From an uncultured Methanobrevibacter sp. (lineage in GTDB: Archaea > Methanobacteriota > Methanobacteria > Methanobacteriales > Methanobacteriaceae): a DNA stretch of 26,399 nucleotides. The stretch covers positions 1 through 26,399 of the forward strand of contig NZ_CALDKF010000073.1 in NCBI RefSeq assembly GCF_937898925.1, read 5' to 3'. Positions 8,441 to 15,222 of this stretch are shown here, in pieces (positions within the stretch are counted from its first letter, which is position 1; the number at the start of each line of letters is the position of its first letter). The position numbers were made by a program, and so were the translations under genes. The notes beneath the pieces were generated by a model. The model saw only the letters and a list, made by a program, of their open reading frames with translations, ran no database searches and had not been told where the DNA came from.

Positions 8441-9142
8441 TTAGAATGTTTGTTTTCCACTATTTGTATTCAAATAAATTTCTTTTGTATCTAAAACATT
8501 TCCGTCATTGTCATACAATGTAATATATGCATCATCAGGGTAGTAATCCAATGCACTTGCACTTGCAACCTTTACGTAACCATCACTGCTTACGGTTTTA
8601 GGAACAACTTTTCCTTGATTCAATGCATATCCATTATAACTGTACAAGACGCTTATTTTCACTTTCTCTCCAGCATGTTCAGACCCGACATAAACATTAC
8701 AATATGTCTTATCTGACGCCGAACTTCCTGTTGAGAAACTACCGCTTTGAATGGTTGGATAAGACTCTTGAGTAGCTTGAGTGCTTGTTTCCATATCAGA
8801 AGCATTATCAACGGAACCTGAATTCAATGATGCAGAATCTGAAAGAGCATCAGAATCATCATTTGCATTGCCATTTGAAAACATCACCATAGCACCTGCA
8901 ATTAAAAGTGCACAGATGACAATGGTTAAGCAGATTATTATTAAGTTTTTATTATCTGATTTGGAATTTGAATTATTGTTGGAACTTAAATTTGAATTGT
9001 CATTTACCCTATCAGATGGATCAATTCCAGTATTTACATAATTGTCTTTTATTGGACGATTTGCTCCTAATGCATGACCGCATTGCTTACAGAACTTTGC
9101 GGAATCTGCATTTTCAGCCCCACAATTAGGACAAAATACCAC
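8441..9142 (-). CDS. Zinc-ribbon protein with one TM helix and an extracellular domain
   Basis: 233 residues. The N-terminal zinc ribbon (CPNCG at 4-8, CKQCG about 18-22) is followed by an Asn/Ser-rich linker, one hydrophobic helix (about 67-90), a Ser/Asp-rich stalk and a C-terminal beta-rich segment (about 140-233) that should lie outside the cell. The start is a GTG at 9142 with a strong GGAGGTG just upstream. First gene of the operon with the 124-residue zinc-ribbon protein and the hydrolase. Function unknown; the layout (cytoplasmic ribbon, TM, outer domain) suggests a sensor or a membrane-protein assembly role, which is inference. Confidence 0.75.
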   Translation of the reverse strand: MVFCPNCGAENADSAKFCKQCGHALGANRPIKDNYVNTGIDPSDRVNDNSNLSSNNNSNSKSDNKNLIIICLTIVICALLIAGAMVMFSNGNANDDSDALSDSASLNSGSVDNASDMETSTQATQESYPTIQSGSFSTGSSASDKTYCNVYVGSEHAGEKVKISVLYSYNGYALNQGKVVPKTVSSDGYVKVASASALDYYPDDAYITLYDNDGNVLDTKEIYLNTNSGKQTF

Positions 9143-9288
9143 AATTACACCTCCCTATTTACTAAGTAATACTTTATTCATATAAGCATATATAGATTTT
9201 GAAAAGTTAATAGAATCTATGAAAAATAATATGCTAGAATAGAAAAAATGAAAAAGATAGAAAATAGAAAAGTGAAAAAGAAAAGAAG

Positions 9289-9338
9289 AAAAAAGTAATA
9301 AAGAATAAAAAAGTAATAAAGAATAAAAAAGTAATAAA
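9289..9338. repeat. 18-base tandem repeat, 2.8 copies
   Basis: AAAAAAGTAATAAAGAAT repeats at 9289-9306 and 9307-9324, with a partial third copy at 9325-9338. It lies 50-100 bases past the adhesin-like gene stop. On the minus strand each copy supplies a T6 tract, so the array probably also works as the terminator of that gene. Confidence 0.75.
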
Positions 9339-9387
9339 AATAAAAGAAAAAAGAAATTTTAAAGAAAAATCCTAAACTAAAAAATGT

Positions 9388-10584
9388 TTATCTGACAATT
9401 ATTTTTGATTTCAAATTAAATGAAAAGTTTTTATATGCAGACTTAATTTTAACACTATGGGTACCTCTAGCTAATTTTTTAGTGGACCATTTTATGATTC
9501 CTTTAGAATTAGATTTAACTGTGTAGGTTTTCCAAGTTTTCTTATTGATTTTAACTTTTAATTTCATTTTAAAGTATTTCAAACGTTTATTAGTGAAATA
9601 ATTAGTTAAAGTCATTTTAAAATATTTTTTAGCTCCTTTTTTAACATTCATAGTCTTATAGTAAACAGTCTTGATTCTTAAATCTGAACCTAATTTAAAG
9701 TTGCCTTTGCTGGATTTATAATTATCGACACCTTTGTATGCTACTTTAACATTATAAATTCCTACAAATGGGGAAGTGATGGTCTTTGAAGCTTTTCCGT
9801 TTTTTACAGCCACTTTATAGGATTTGCCGTTTACAGTAAATGTAACTGTACCTACATTGACTTTATACCCATCCTCATCATAGACATTGGCAACAAGAGT
9901 GACCTTCTTACCCATTTTACCTAAAATATTGCTTGCCAATATTTCAGTTGAATAAATTTTCTTTATCTGAACTAAAAAAGAAGCATTTGTCTGATACTCA
10001 TTGTTCTCATCAAAATACTCCGCTAAACAGATCCAATTGTATGCAGAAAGTTCAGAAGACTTAGGCAATTTAATGTTCAATACTGCCTGACCATTGCTAA
10101 CCTCTTTAATTTCTTCAACAGGACTTCCATTAGCTGTCCATAGCCCAAAGAGCACATAGCCACCAGATACAGGATTATTGTCTTTATATACATTTGCAAC
10201 GATATTTACAGTAGTTCCTTCATTAGCTGAAATATTTTTTACGGAAATTGAATAACCATTGCTTTCAGCACTGATTATATTGCTGCTTTCCTGATTCTGA
10301 CTTAATATTTCATCAGATGCTTGTGAAATGTCTGTTTCTGGAACACTAGACTCCAAGACATCAGAAATTTCATCATCTAGATTAGAGTCTTGATTCACAG
10401 AATCAGATTCAACAGCTTCTAAATTAAAATCGTTATCATATTCATTATTTATGGATTCTGAATTATCATACAAAGACAAATCCTCAGAATCTGAAATCTC
10501 TTCAGCAGAAACAACTGCCAATGAAATCAATAAAATAAATAATAATGAAAATATAATGCTTATTTCCTTAAATTTCATCTTCAT
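9388..10584 (-). CDS. Adhesin-like secreted protein with Ig-like repeats
   Basis: 398 residues with a clear signal peptide (hydrophobic 8-24, cleavage after VSA at 25-27). An acidic Ser/Asp/Glu-rich region (28-105) follows, then two Ig-like beta domains (about 113-208 and 211-295, each with a VxIVANVYxD or VTLVANVYDEDG strand pattern), then a Lys-rich beta domain to the end (296-398). This is the style of Methanobrevibacter adhesin-like proteins that coat the cell or bind other cells. I see no C-terminal membrane helix or cell-wall anchor, so it is either released or held by charge. ATG at 10584; the ribosome binding site (GAG about 8 bases upstream) is weak. Transcribed alone. Confidence 0.8.
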   Translation of the reverse strand: MKMKFKEISIIFSLLFILLISLAVVSAEEISDSEDLSLYDNSESINNEYDNDFNLEAVESDSVNQDSNLDDEISDVLESSVPETDISQASDEILSQNQESSNIISAESNGYSISVKNISANEGTTVNIVANVYKDNNPVSGGYVLFGLWTANGSPVEEIKEVSNGQAVLNIKLPKSSELSAYNWICLAEYFDENNEYQTNASFLVQIKKIYSTEILASNILGKMGKKVTLVANVYDEDGYKVNVGTVTFTVNGKSYKVAVKNGKASKTITSPFVGIYNVKVAYKGVDNYKSSKGNFKLGSDLRIKTVYYKTMNVKKGAKKYFKMTLTNYFTNKRLKYFKMKLKVKINKKTWKTYTVKSNSKGIIKWSTKKLARGTHSVKIKSAYKNFSFNLKSKIIVR

Positions 10585-10788
10585 AATTTCAACTCAATTG
10601 TTATTAATTATATTTTTAAGATTATTTTATTTAAAATTTTTTTATTGGTTTTAATAATTTAAAAAATAAAAATTGTAAAAAAAGAATATTATAAAAATGA
10701 TCAGAAAAAACAATAAAAAACAATACAAAAAATAAAAAAAAATAGAGTAAAAAATAGTTAAATAAAATACGAACAATAAAAATTGTTT

Positions 10789-10827
10789 AAAAAAAAAGAA
10801 AAATGAAGGATAGAAAAGAATCTATCC
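10789..10827 (-). terminator. Hairpin plus U-run terminator of the L1-P0-P1 operon
   Basis: On the minus strand GGATAGA (827-821 complement side) pairs with TCTATCC across a 6-base loop (10808-10827). It is followed by TTCATTTTTC and then a T9 run (10789-10797). The 7-base stem overlaps the rpl12 stop codon at 10822-10824. This looks like a bacterial-style intrinsic terminator, sharper than the plain U tracts behind other genes here. Confidence 0.7.
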
Positions 10828-11133
10828 GAATAAAGCACCTAAACCAGCGGTTGCTGCTGCAGCTGCTTGTTCTTCGTCTTCTTCTTCTTCCTCTTCTTCT
10901 TCCTCTTCTTCTGCTGCTGCTTCAGCTGCAGGAGCTGCTGCTGCAGGAGCTGCTGCCATAGCGGTAGTTTCCATAGCTTCTTCAATATCAACATCTTCTA
11001 ATGCTGCGATTAAAGCTTTTACTCTGGATTCATCTACATCAGCGCCAGCTGCTTCTAAGATTTTAGTTACATTTTCTTCATTAATATCTTGTTCTGTGGT
11101 GTGCAAAATCATTGCCGCATAAATATATTCCAT
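10822..11133 (-). CDS. rpl12: Ribosomal stalk protein P1 (archaeal L12)
   Basis: The archaeal acidic stalk protein that recruits translation factors to the ribosome. 103 residues: a helical N-terminal dimerisation domain (MEYIYAAMILH...), an Ala-rich hinge, a long Glu run (about 75-88) and the factor-binding tail GLGALFG, which the P0 protein in the next gene shares. ATG at 11133 after GGTGA. It is the last gene of rpl1-rplP0-rpl12, 113 bases after rplP0; that gap is AT-rich and may hold an internal promoter, which would raise P1 above P0 as the several-P1-per-P0 stalk needs. Confidence 0.95.
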   Translation of the reverse strand: MEYIYAAMILHTTEQDINEENVTKILEAAGADVDESRVKALIAALEDVDIEEAMETTAMAAAPAAAAPAAEAAAEEEEEEEEEEEDEEQAAAAATAGLGALFG

Positions 11134-11246
11134 GTTATCACCGTTTTTTGTTATAATAATTTATTTTTTAAAAATCCAATACATATTAGTTTTTTATATT
11201 GAATCTTGTGTTTTTTAAATTAAAAAGTATAAATTTTAAATTTTAT

Positions 11247-12254
11247 CTAACCGAACAAAGCACCTAATCCAAGTGCTGCAGTTTCTTCACTTTTATCTTC
11301 TTCTTCCTCTTCTTCAACTTCCTCTTCTTCTGCTGCTTCTTCAACGATAGGAGCTGCTGCTACTGCAACATTTGCTAATTTATTAGCAATCTCATCATCG
11401 ATAGCGTCAGAAGATAATTCACCAGCTAATGCTAACATCTTAGCGTTTGCAAGTGCAATTAACATATCAGAAGTCTTGTCTGTAAGGAAAGCTCCCTCAA
11501 TAGCAACATTGTATGCTTTGGTATGAGCAGTACTGATAATAGTTGAAATAGTTTGGCTAGTTGGGAAAGCACTAAATACAGATAAGTTAAATGCTTTAGT
11601 AAATGCAGTTTGAATATCTGCAATAGTTTCTTCTTCGTCAATAGCTAATACGTCTGCTTTAAAGATAGAACCGTCTTCATATACAGCTTTAAGATCCATA
11701 CCTACTTCCATAGGTTTGATATCCATTCTGGTTAAAGCAGCTGCTACTTGTTTAGAAACTTCTTCTCCAGCTTCTACTACAACAGTATCTTTAGAAACTA
11801 CAATTTTTCCTTTGTCGATTTTAGCAGGTACACCTATTTGTTGTAAGTCACCAAGGAACGGACCTGGTGGGAATCCAGTGTCTCCAGCAGGTACAACAAT
11901 ATCATCAGGAGCAGTTGCGCCAGCTTTTGCAGGAGCAGATGTTTTACTGTCTTCTAATATTTTGTACAATCTGAAAGGATTCATGTCAGTACATACAAGT
12001 GCAGGTTGACCTTCCATAAAATCAGAAAGCCCAGTAATGTTAGCTTTCTCATTATCACAATCTTCTAAAGCTAATTTCATAAGGTTAATTTTAGATAATC
12101 TGATAGTTGCTTTTCCTGCGAGAGTTTTTCTCATTTCTTGTAATTGTCTAGCAGGAATGTTTAATAAGTTAACAATACCTACAACTTCTGCAGATTCGAT
12201 TAAACCTTTAAGTTCATTAACTTCTTCTTTTTTCCATTCAGCAACGTGAGCCAT
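11247..12254 (-). CDS. rplP0: Ribosomal protein L10 / acidic protein P0
   Basis: Stalk base that binds 23S rRNA and carries P1 dimers. 335 residues: the N-terminal L10 domain (VAEWKKEEVNELKGLIESAE, NIPARQLQEMR) is followed by the archaeal/eukaryotic insertion (FPPGPFLGDLQQIGVPAKI region near 127-150), C-terminal helices that bind P1, and an acidic tail ending GLGALFG. ATG at 12254, one base after the rpl1 stop region, so the two are tightly coupled; a GGGTGATC sequence in the end of rpl1 can act as ribosome binding site. Confidence 0.96.
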   Translation of the reverse strand: MAHVAEWKKEEVNELKGLIESAEVVGIVNLLNIPARQLQEMRKTLAGKATIRLSKINLMKLALEDCDNEKANITGLSDFMEGQPALVCTDMNPFRLYKILEDSKTSAPAKAGATAPDDIVVPAGDTGFPPGPFLGDLQQIGVPAKIDKGKIVVSKDTVVVEAGEEVSKQVAAALTRMDIKPMEVGMDLKAVYEDGSIFKADVLAIDEEETIADIQTAFTKAFNLSVFSAFPTSQTISTIISTAHTKAYNVAIEGAFLTDKTSDMLIALANAKMLALAGELSSDAIDDEIANKLANVAVAAAPIVEEAAEEEEVEEEEEEDKSEETAALGLGALFG

Positions 12255-12255
12255 C

Positions 12256-12894
12256 TTAGATCACCCTCACTACTGAACCCATTGTCGCTTTAATATACAT
12301 GGATTTTATTTGGTTTCTTCCTTTTTCTAAATTGCGGTCTAATACTGCAAGAACAGCTTCAATATTTTCAGCTAACTTCTCGTCATCCATATCTTGAGTT
12401 CCAACTAAGATTTGAATAGAAGGTTGTTGTTTAACACCTACTTTAATGGTAGCTTGAGTTCTTTCAAGCAATGGTTCAATTCTTGCACTAGCTGGTACCG
12501 GTTTAGGCATTTTGTTACGAGGTCCTAAAATACGACCTAAGAACCTACCTACAAGTGGCATCATATCAGCTTGTGCGATAAATGAATCGACAGAATTAAC
12601 TACTTTTTTAGCAGCTTTAATGTCTTTACCAAATTCTTGTAAATCTTCTTTGGAAATCACGACATCTACACCAGCATTTTTAGCAGCAAGAGCTAATTCC
12701 CCATCAGCGATGACTCCGATTTTGATCTCTTTGCCACGGCCATTAGGAAGAGCTACTTCTTCGCTAAATCTGTTTTCTGGTTTTCTGACATCTAAATCCT
12801 TGAGGTTAATGATAACATCAATGGATTGAGTGAAGTTTCTCGGCTTAGCTTGTTCTTTTGCCTCCTTCACCGCATCAATAATCTCTTGTGTCAT
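12256..12894 (-). CDS. rpl1: Ribosomal protein L1
   Basis: Binds the L1 stalk of 23S rRNA and, in methanococci, represses its own mRNA. 212 residues with the family pattern: RNFTQSIDVIINLKDLDVRKPENRF at the start, LPNGRGKEIKIGV, the central domain with GRFLGRILGPRNKMPKP, and the return to domain I at the C-terminus. ATG at 12894 preceded by GGAGG. It heads the rpl1-rplP0-rpl12 operon, with its own upstream region separate from rpl11. A candidate L1-binding RNA element lies inside the first 65 bases of the coding sequence (listed separately). Confidence 0.97.
   Translation of the reverse strand: MTQEIIDAVKEAKEQAKPRNFTQSIDVIINLKDLDVRKPENRFSEEVALPNGRGKEIKIGVIADGELALAAKNAGVDVVISKEDLQEFGKDIKAAKKVVNSVDSFIAQADMMPLVGRFLGRILGPRNKMPKPVPASARIEPLLERTQATIKVGVKQQPSIQILVGTQDMDDEKLAENIEAVLAVLDRNLEKGRNQIKSMYIKATMGSVVRVI
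12830..12870 (-). promoter_or_regulatory. L1 autoregulatory mRNA element inside rpl1
   Basis: Bases 25-65 after the A of the rpl1 ATG. In the transcript GUGAAGGAGGC is followed by a 15-base loop and GCCGAGAAACUUCAC. GUGAAG pairs with CUUCAC and GGC pairs with GCC, leaving an asymmetric internal loop GA / GAGAAA. As I recall, these same arms and the same loop form the L1 binding site in Methanococcus vannielii L1 mRNA, which lies about 30 bases after the ATG and mimics the 23S rRNA site. Binding would block initiation of rpl1 and the coupled genes. The match is seen directly; the function here is inferred. Confidence 0.8.
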
Positions 12895-12905
12895 ATATAT
12901 CCTCC

Positions 12906-12920
12906 ATGAACTTTGTTCAT
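12906..12920. promoter_or_regulatory. Leader hairpin just before the rpl1 ribosome binding site
   Basis: ATGAAC-TTT-GTTCAT (plus strand), a perfect 6-base stem with a 3-base loop. In the rpl1 transcript it ends directly before GGAGG. It may set ribosome access or be a DNA operator. It is independent of the L1 element inside the gene. Confidence 0.5.
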
Positions 12921-12970
12921 TTGGAATTTTTACGAGAAATCTTCAAATTAAATAAAATCTTTAAAAAGCA

Positions 12971-12980
12971 TTTATAAAAT
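12971..12980 (-). promoter_or_regulatory. Possible TATA box of the rpl1 operon
   Basis: Minus strand ATTTTATAAA, about 80 bases before the rpl1 ATG. A start about 25 bases downstream gives a leader near 55 bases that includes the hairpin at 12906-12920. Chosen by eye in AT-rich DNA. Confidence 0.35.
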
Positions 12981-13255
12981 CTTTAGATTCCTTTTAATAT
13001 ATCAATTGAAACCACATTATCCTAGAACAAGTAAGACAATACAATTTCAATATCATTTACATTTAAGTGAATAAATATTATCTATTTATCATAATTAGCT
13101 GTTGATATTAAATTAAGAAGATAGATTAAGAAAGTTATAAACATAAATTTTAATAATCTAATTTATAATTAAATTCAATCATGCAAATTAATCACTTAAA
13201 TAAATAATATATTAAGTATAATATTTGAATTAAATTTTAATTGAATTTTAAGCAT

Positions 13256-13272
13256 TAGTAAGTATCTTACTA
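13256..13272 (-). terminator. Hairpin after rpl11
   Basis: TAGTAAG-TAT-CTTACTA, a perfect 7-base stem with a 3-base loop, 11 bases past the rpl11 stop. No strong U run follows, so it may mark an mRNA 3' end or processing site rather than a classical terminator. Confidence 0.4.
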
Positions 13273-13283
13273 GAACAGCAAGT

Positions 13284-13766
13284 CTATTCTACTAAAATAT
13301 CATCGTACTCTCCAGCATCAACTGCTTTTTGAGCATCTCTAGGATCTTTACCGTCAACGGTAATACCCATACTTACGCAAGTACCCATAATTTCTTTGGT
13401 TGCTGCTTTGTAATCATTTGCGAGTAATGAATCGAATTTCATTCTTGCAATTTTGAATGCTTGCTCTACAGATAAATCTGCTGCAACTTCAGCACCAGGT
13501 TCATGAGCACCTTTTTCAATGCTAAGTTCATCCATAATAAGTGCAGTTGTTGGAGGAGTACCAATCTCAATTTCAAATTCTTTAGTGCTGCTGTCGATAG
13601 TGATTATTACAGGTACTTTCATACCAGCGAAATCAGCACTTTTTTTATTGATCTCTTCAACTACTTGCATCATATTAACACCGAAAGGTCCAATTGCAGG
13701 GCCTAATGGTGGTCCAGGAGTAGCTGTTCCACCTTCGAGAAGAACTTCAACTGTATCTTTAGCCAT
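13284..13766 (-). CDS. rpl11: Ribosomal protein L11
   Basis: Binds the GTPase-associated centre of 23S rRNA below the stalk. 160 residues, as in archaea. The N-terminal domain contains GGTATPGPPLGPAIGPFGVNM, the proline-rich thiostrepton-region motif, and the C-terminal RNA-binding domain has MKFDSLLANDYKAATKEIMGTCVSMGITVDGKDP. The ATG at 13766 overlaps the nusG TAA by one base (TAATG), with AAGGAGG about 10 bases upstream inside nusG, so the pair is translationally coupled. Confidence 0.97.
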   Translation of the reverse strand: MAKDTVEVLLEGGTATPGPPLGPAIGPFGVNMMQVVEEINKKSADFAGMKVPVIITIDSSTKEFEIEIGTPPTTALIMDELSIEKGAHEPGAEVAADLSVEQAFKIARMKFDSLLANDYKAATKEIMGTCVSMGITVDGKDPRDAQKAVDAGEYDDILVE

Positions 13767-14257
13767 TAGTCAGCCTCCTTTTTAATAATTCTAATTTGAT
13801 CAGCTTTAACAGTAACAGGAATAGGAACTGCTGCTTCAATTAACTCGAGAACTACTTCTTCACGAGATTCATCTAAACGGACAACTTTAGATTTTTCACC
13901 TTTGAAAGGACCTGAAACAAGTTCGACAATACTTCCTTTTTGTATTGAAGAAATGATAGGTTGTGGTTTCAAGAATTTTTTAACTTCTTCCAAGGTTATT
14001 TGACTGCTTGCATCTATAGTCCCATCTTTTTTAGCACCTACAATACCTCTTAAATGACGAACCTTCATATCAGGGTTCTTCATGTCAAGGTTGGTTGCAG
14101 ATTCGACTATAATATAACCTTTTAATGATTCCGGCACCACGATTGATTTAATATCTACTCCAGGCTTGTCCGCTTTCATCGCTAAAAGTCTTGCAACATT
14201 TCTTTCTTGACCTGCTGATGTTTTAAGAGCAAATATGGAATTTTTATTATCTTCCAT
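13766..14257 (-). CDS. spt5: Transcription elongation factor Spt5/NusG
   Basis: Clamps RNA polymerase with Spt4 and increases processivity. 163 residues: an NGN domain (about 8-90, IFALKTSAGQERNVARLL ... LKGYIIVESA ... VRHLRGIVG) and a KOW domain (about 104-158, IQKGSIVELVSGPFKGEKSKV). ATG at 14257 with AGGTGA upstream. Co-transcribed with rpl11. In archaea the order secE-spt5-rpl11-rpl1-rplP0-rpl12 is strongly conserved, and the neighbours here match it. Confidence 0.96.
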   Translation of the reverse strand: MEDNKNSIFALKTSAGQERNVARLLAMKADKPGVDIKSIVVPESLKGYIIVESATNLDMKNPDMKVRHLRGIVGAKKDGTIDASSQITLEEVKKFLKPQPIISSIQKGSIVELVSGPFKGEKSKVVRLDESREEVVLELIEAAVPIPVTVKADQIRIIKKEAD

Positions 14258-14742
14258 TTAAATTCACCTATAATTAATATTTATAATTTTTTATAATTTA
14301 TAATAAATTTATAGATTAAATTGATAGTTATATAAAGTAAAATTTTATTATTTCCCTTAATTTAAATATCCATATAGAAGCACTTTCTTTCAATTCTAAT
14401 CTATTTTTTGTAAAATTACAAAACAGCAGCAATTATTTGAATTTTGAAGAAATCAACAAAATTAAATAATTTATAGATTAAAATCTACAATTTAAATTTA
14501 AGAAAATATGAATTTTAAAGTAAAATAAATAAAATTAGATTCATATAATAAGAATATATATATTATTTATAATATATAAATGTTTCAATTTTTGTAGTTT
14601 CAAAAAGAAAAAATTACAAAAATAAGAGTTTTAATAACTGAAGCCAGTTATTAAAAAAATGATTAAAAAATAGCTAATAAATTTTAAAAAATTTATAAAA
14701 ATTAAAATTTATAAAATTATAAGAAAATAAAGATCTAAAAAA
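14258..14742. other. 485-base AT-rich gap between spt5 and secE
   Basis: No reading frame worth calling on either strand. It contains the secE hairpin terminator (14602-14656) and must contain the spt5-rpl11 promoter, though no single TATA candidate stands out among many AT runs. Confidence 0.55.
14602..14656 (-). terminator. Hairpin terminator of secE
   Basis: TTTTAATAACTG-AAGC-CAGTTATTAAAA (14629-14656) is a perfect 12-base stem with a 4-base loop, about 87 bases past the secE stop. On the minus strand it is followed by several T4-T6 tracts down to 14602. The stem makes read-through into spt5 less likely, so spt5 should have its own promoter. Confidence 0.65.
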
Positions 14743-14922
14743 TTATAAACCTAATAATTGGCCTATTAAAACAATGATAAAACCAATTACACCAATAATT
14801 GCAATACCTATTGCAGTAACTTTGGAAAAATTAAAGTATTCTTCACGATCTGGTTTTCTAGCTACTTTTAATACTCTTTTACTTTGTTTTATAAAATCAC
14901 TAGTAGTTTCTTTAATGTCCAT
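14743..14922 (-). CDS. secE: Preprotein translocase subunit SecE (Sec61 gamma)
   Basis: A 59-residue single-span protein, short enough to be missed by automated length cut-offs. Sequence begins MDIKETTSDFIKQSKRVLKV, continues ARKPDREEYFNFSKVTAIG and ends in one hydrophobic helix (about 38-57) and GQLLGL. The amphipathic N-terminal helix, the RKPxxxEY motif and the C-terminal membrane helix are the archaeal SecE/Sec61-gamma pattern, the clamp around the SecY channel. Stop TAA at 14743-14745, ATG at 14922; no strong ribosome binding site is seen. Its place between ftsZ and spt5 is the usual archaeal one, which supports the call. Confidence 0.93.
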   Translation of the reverse strand: MDIKETTSDFIKQSKRVLKVARKPDREEYFNFSKVTAIGIAIIGVIGFIIVLIGQLLGL

Positions 14923-15136
14923 AGAAAATCCCTACATAAAAGTTAAATTAATCGAAATCTTAATTAAAACTAATTTAACTTTGATTTAATTTAATCTTAA
15001 TTTATAATAATATTATATGTTTTATTTTATTACATTAATAAAGTTTTGCATGAAAATATTAAAAAATCATGATAAAAATTTAAAAAAAATAGCAAAAATA
15101 AAATTGTAAAAAATTAAAAAAATTTAAAATTAAACT

Positions 15137-15173
15137 AAAAAAAGAAAAAAGAGTTTCACTCATAAGAGTGAAA
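15137..15173 (-). terminator. Terminator of ftsZ
   Basis: TTTCACTC-ATAA-GAGTGAAA (15154-15173), a perfect 8-base stem, is followed on the minus strand by CTC, T6, C and T7 (15137-15150). Hairpin plus U-run form, 50 bases past the ftsZ stop. Confidence 0.75.
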
Positions 15174-15184
15174 AGAATTTTGGT

Positions 15185-15218
15185 CCAGGTTTTGCGCTCC
15201 GTAGGAGCGGAAAAGCTG
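15185..15218. repeat. GC-rich interrupted palindrome just after ftsZ
   Basis: Plus strand: CCAG, G, TTTT, G, CGCTCC, GTA, GGAGCG, G, AAAA, G, CTGG. The arms pair as CGCTCC/GGAGCG, TTTT/AAAA and CCAG/CTGG, with two symmetric single-base mismatches (G opposite G). It starts 5 bases after the ftsZ stop and lies before the U-run terminator. It stands out because it is GC-rich in an AT-rich gap. It could be a REP-like dispersed element or an RNA 3'-end stabiliser. Confidence 0.7.
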
Positions 15219-15222
15219 GGAT

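Larger units (their letters stand above)
12895..13283. other. 389-base gap between rpl11 and rpl1
   Basis: No credible reading frame. It holds the hairpin and TATA-like element upstream of rpl1, and a 7-base stem hairpin just after the rpl11 stop (13256-13272). The rest is AT-rich with no structure I can defend. The gap indicates that rpl1-rplP0-rpl12 has a promoter separate from nusG-rpl11. Confidence 0.6.

Noticed and set aside
8781..9041. 86-codon plus-strand open frame opposite the zinc-ribbon/TM gene
   Set aside because: Antisense shadow; low-complexity Ser/Leu/Glu translation with no domain.
9289..9338. Tandem repeat as a CRISPR array
   Set aside because: The copies are contiguous with no unique spacers and the unit is only 18 bases of low complexity.
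12512..12829. 105-codon plus-strand open frame opposite rpl1
   Set aside because: It is antisense to a certain gene, has no ribosome binding site or recognisable domain, and its openness follows from the codon use of rpl1.
14258..14742. Small RNA gene in the spt5-secE gap
   Set aside because: Apart from the secE hairpin no structured or GC-elevated segment is seen; hyper-AT archaeal genomes usually show RNA genes as GC peaks.
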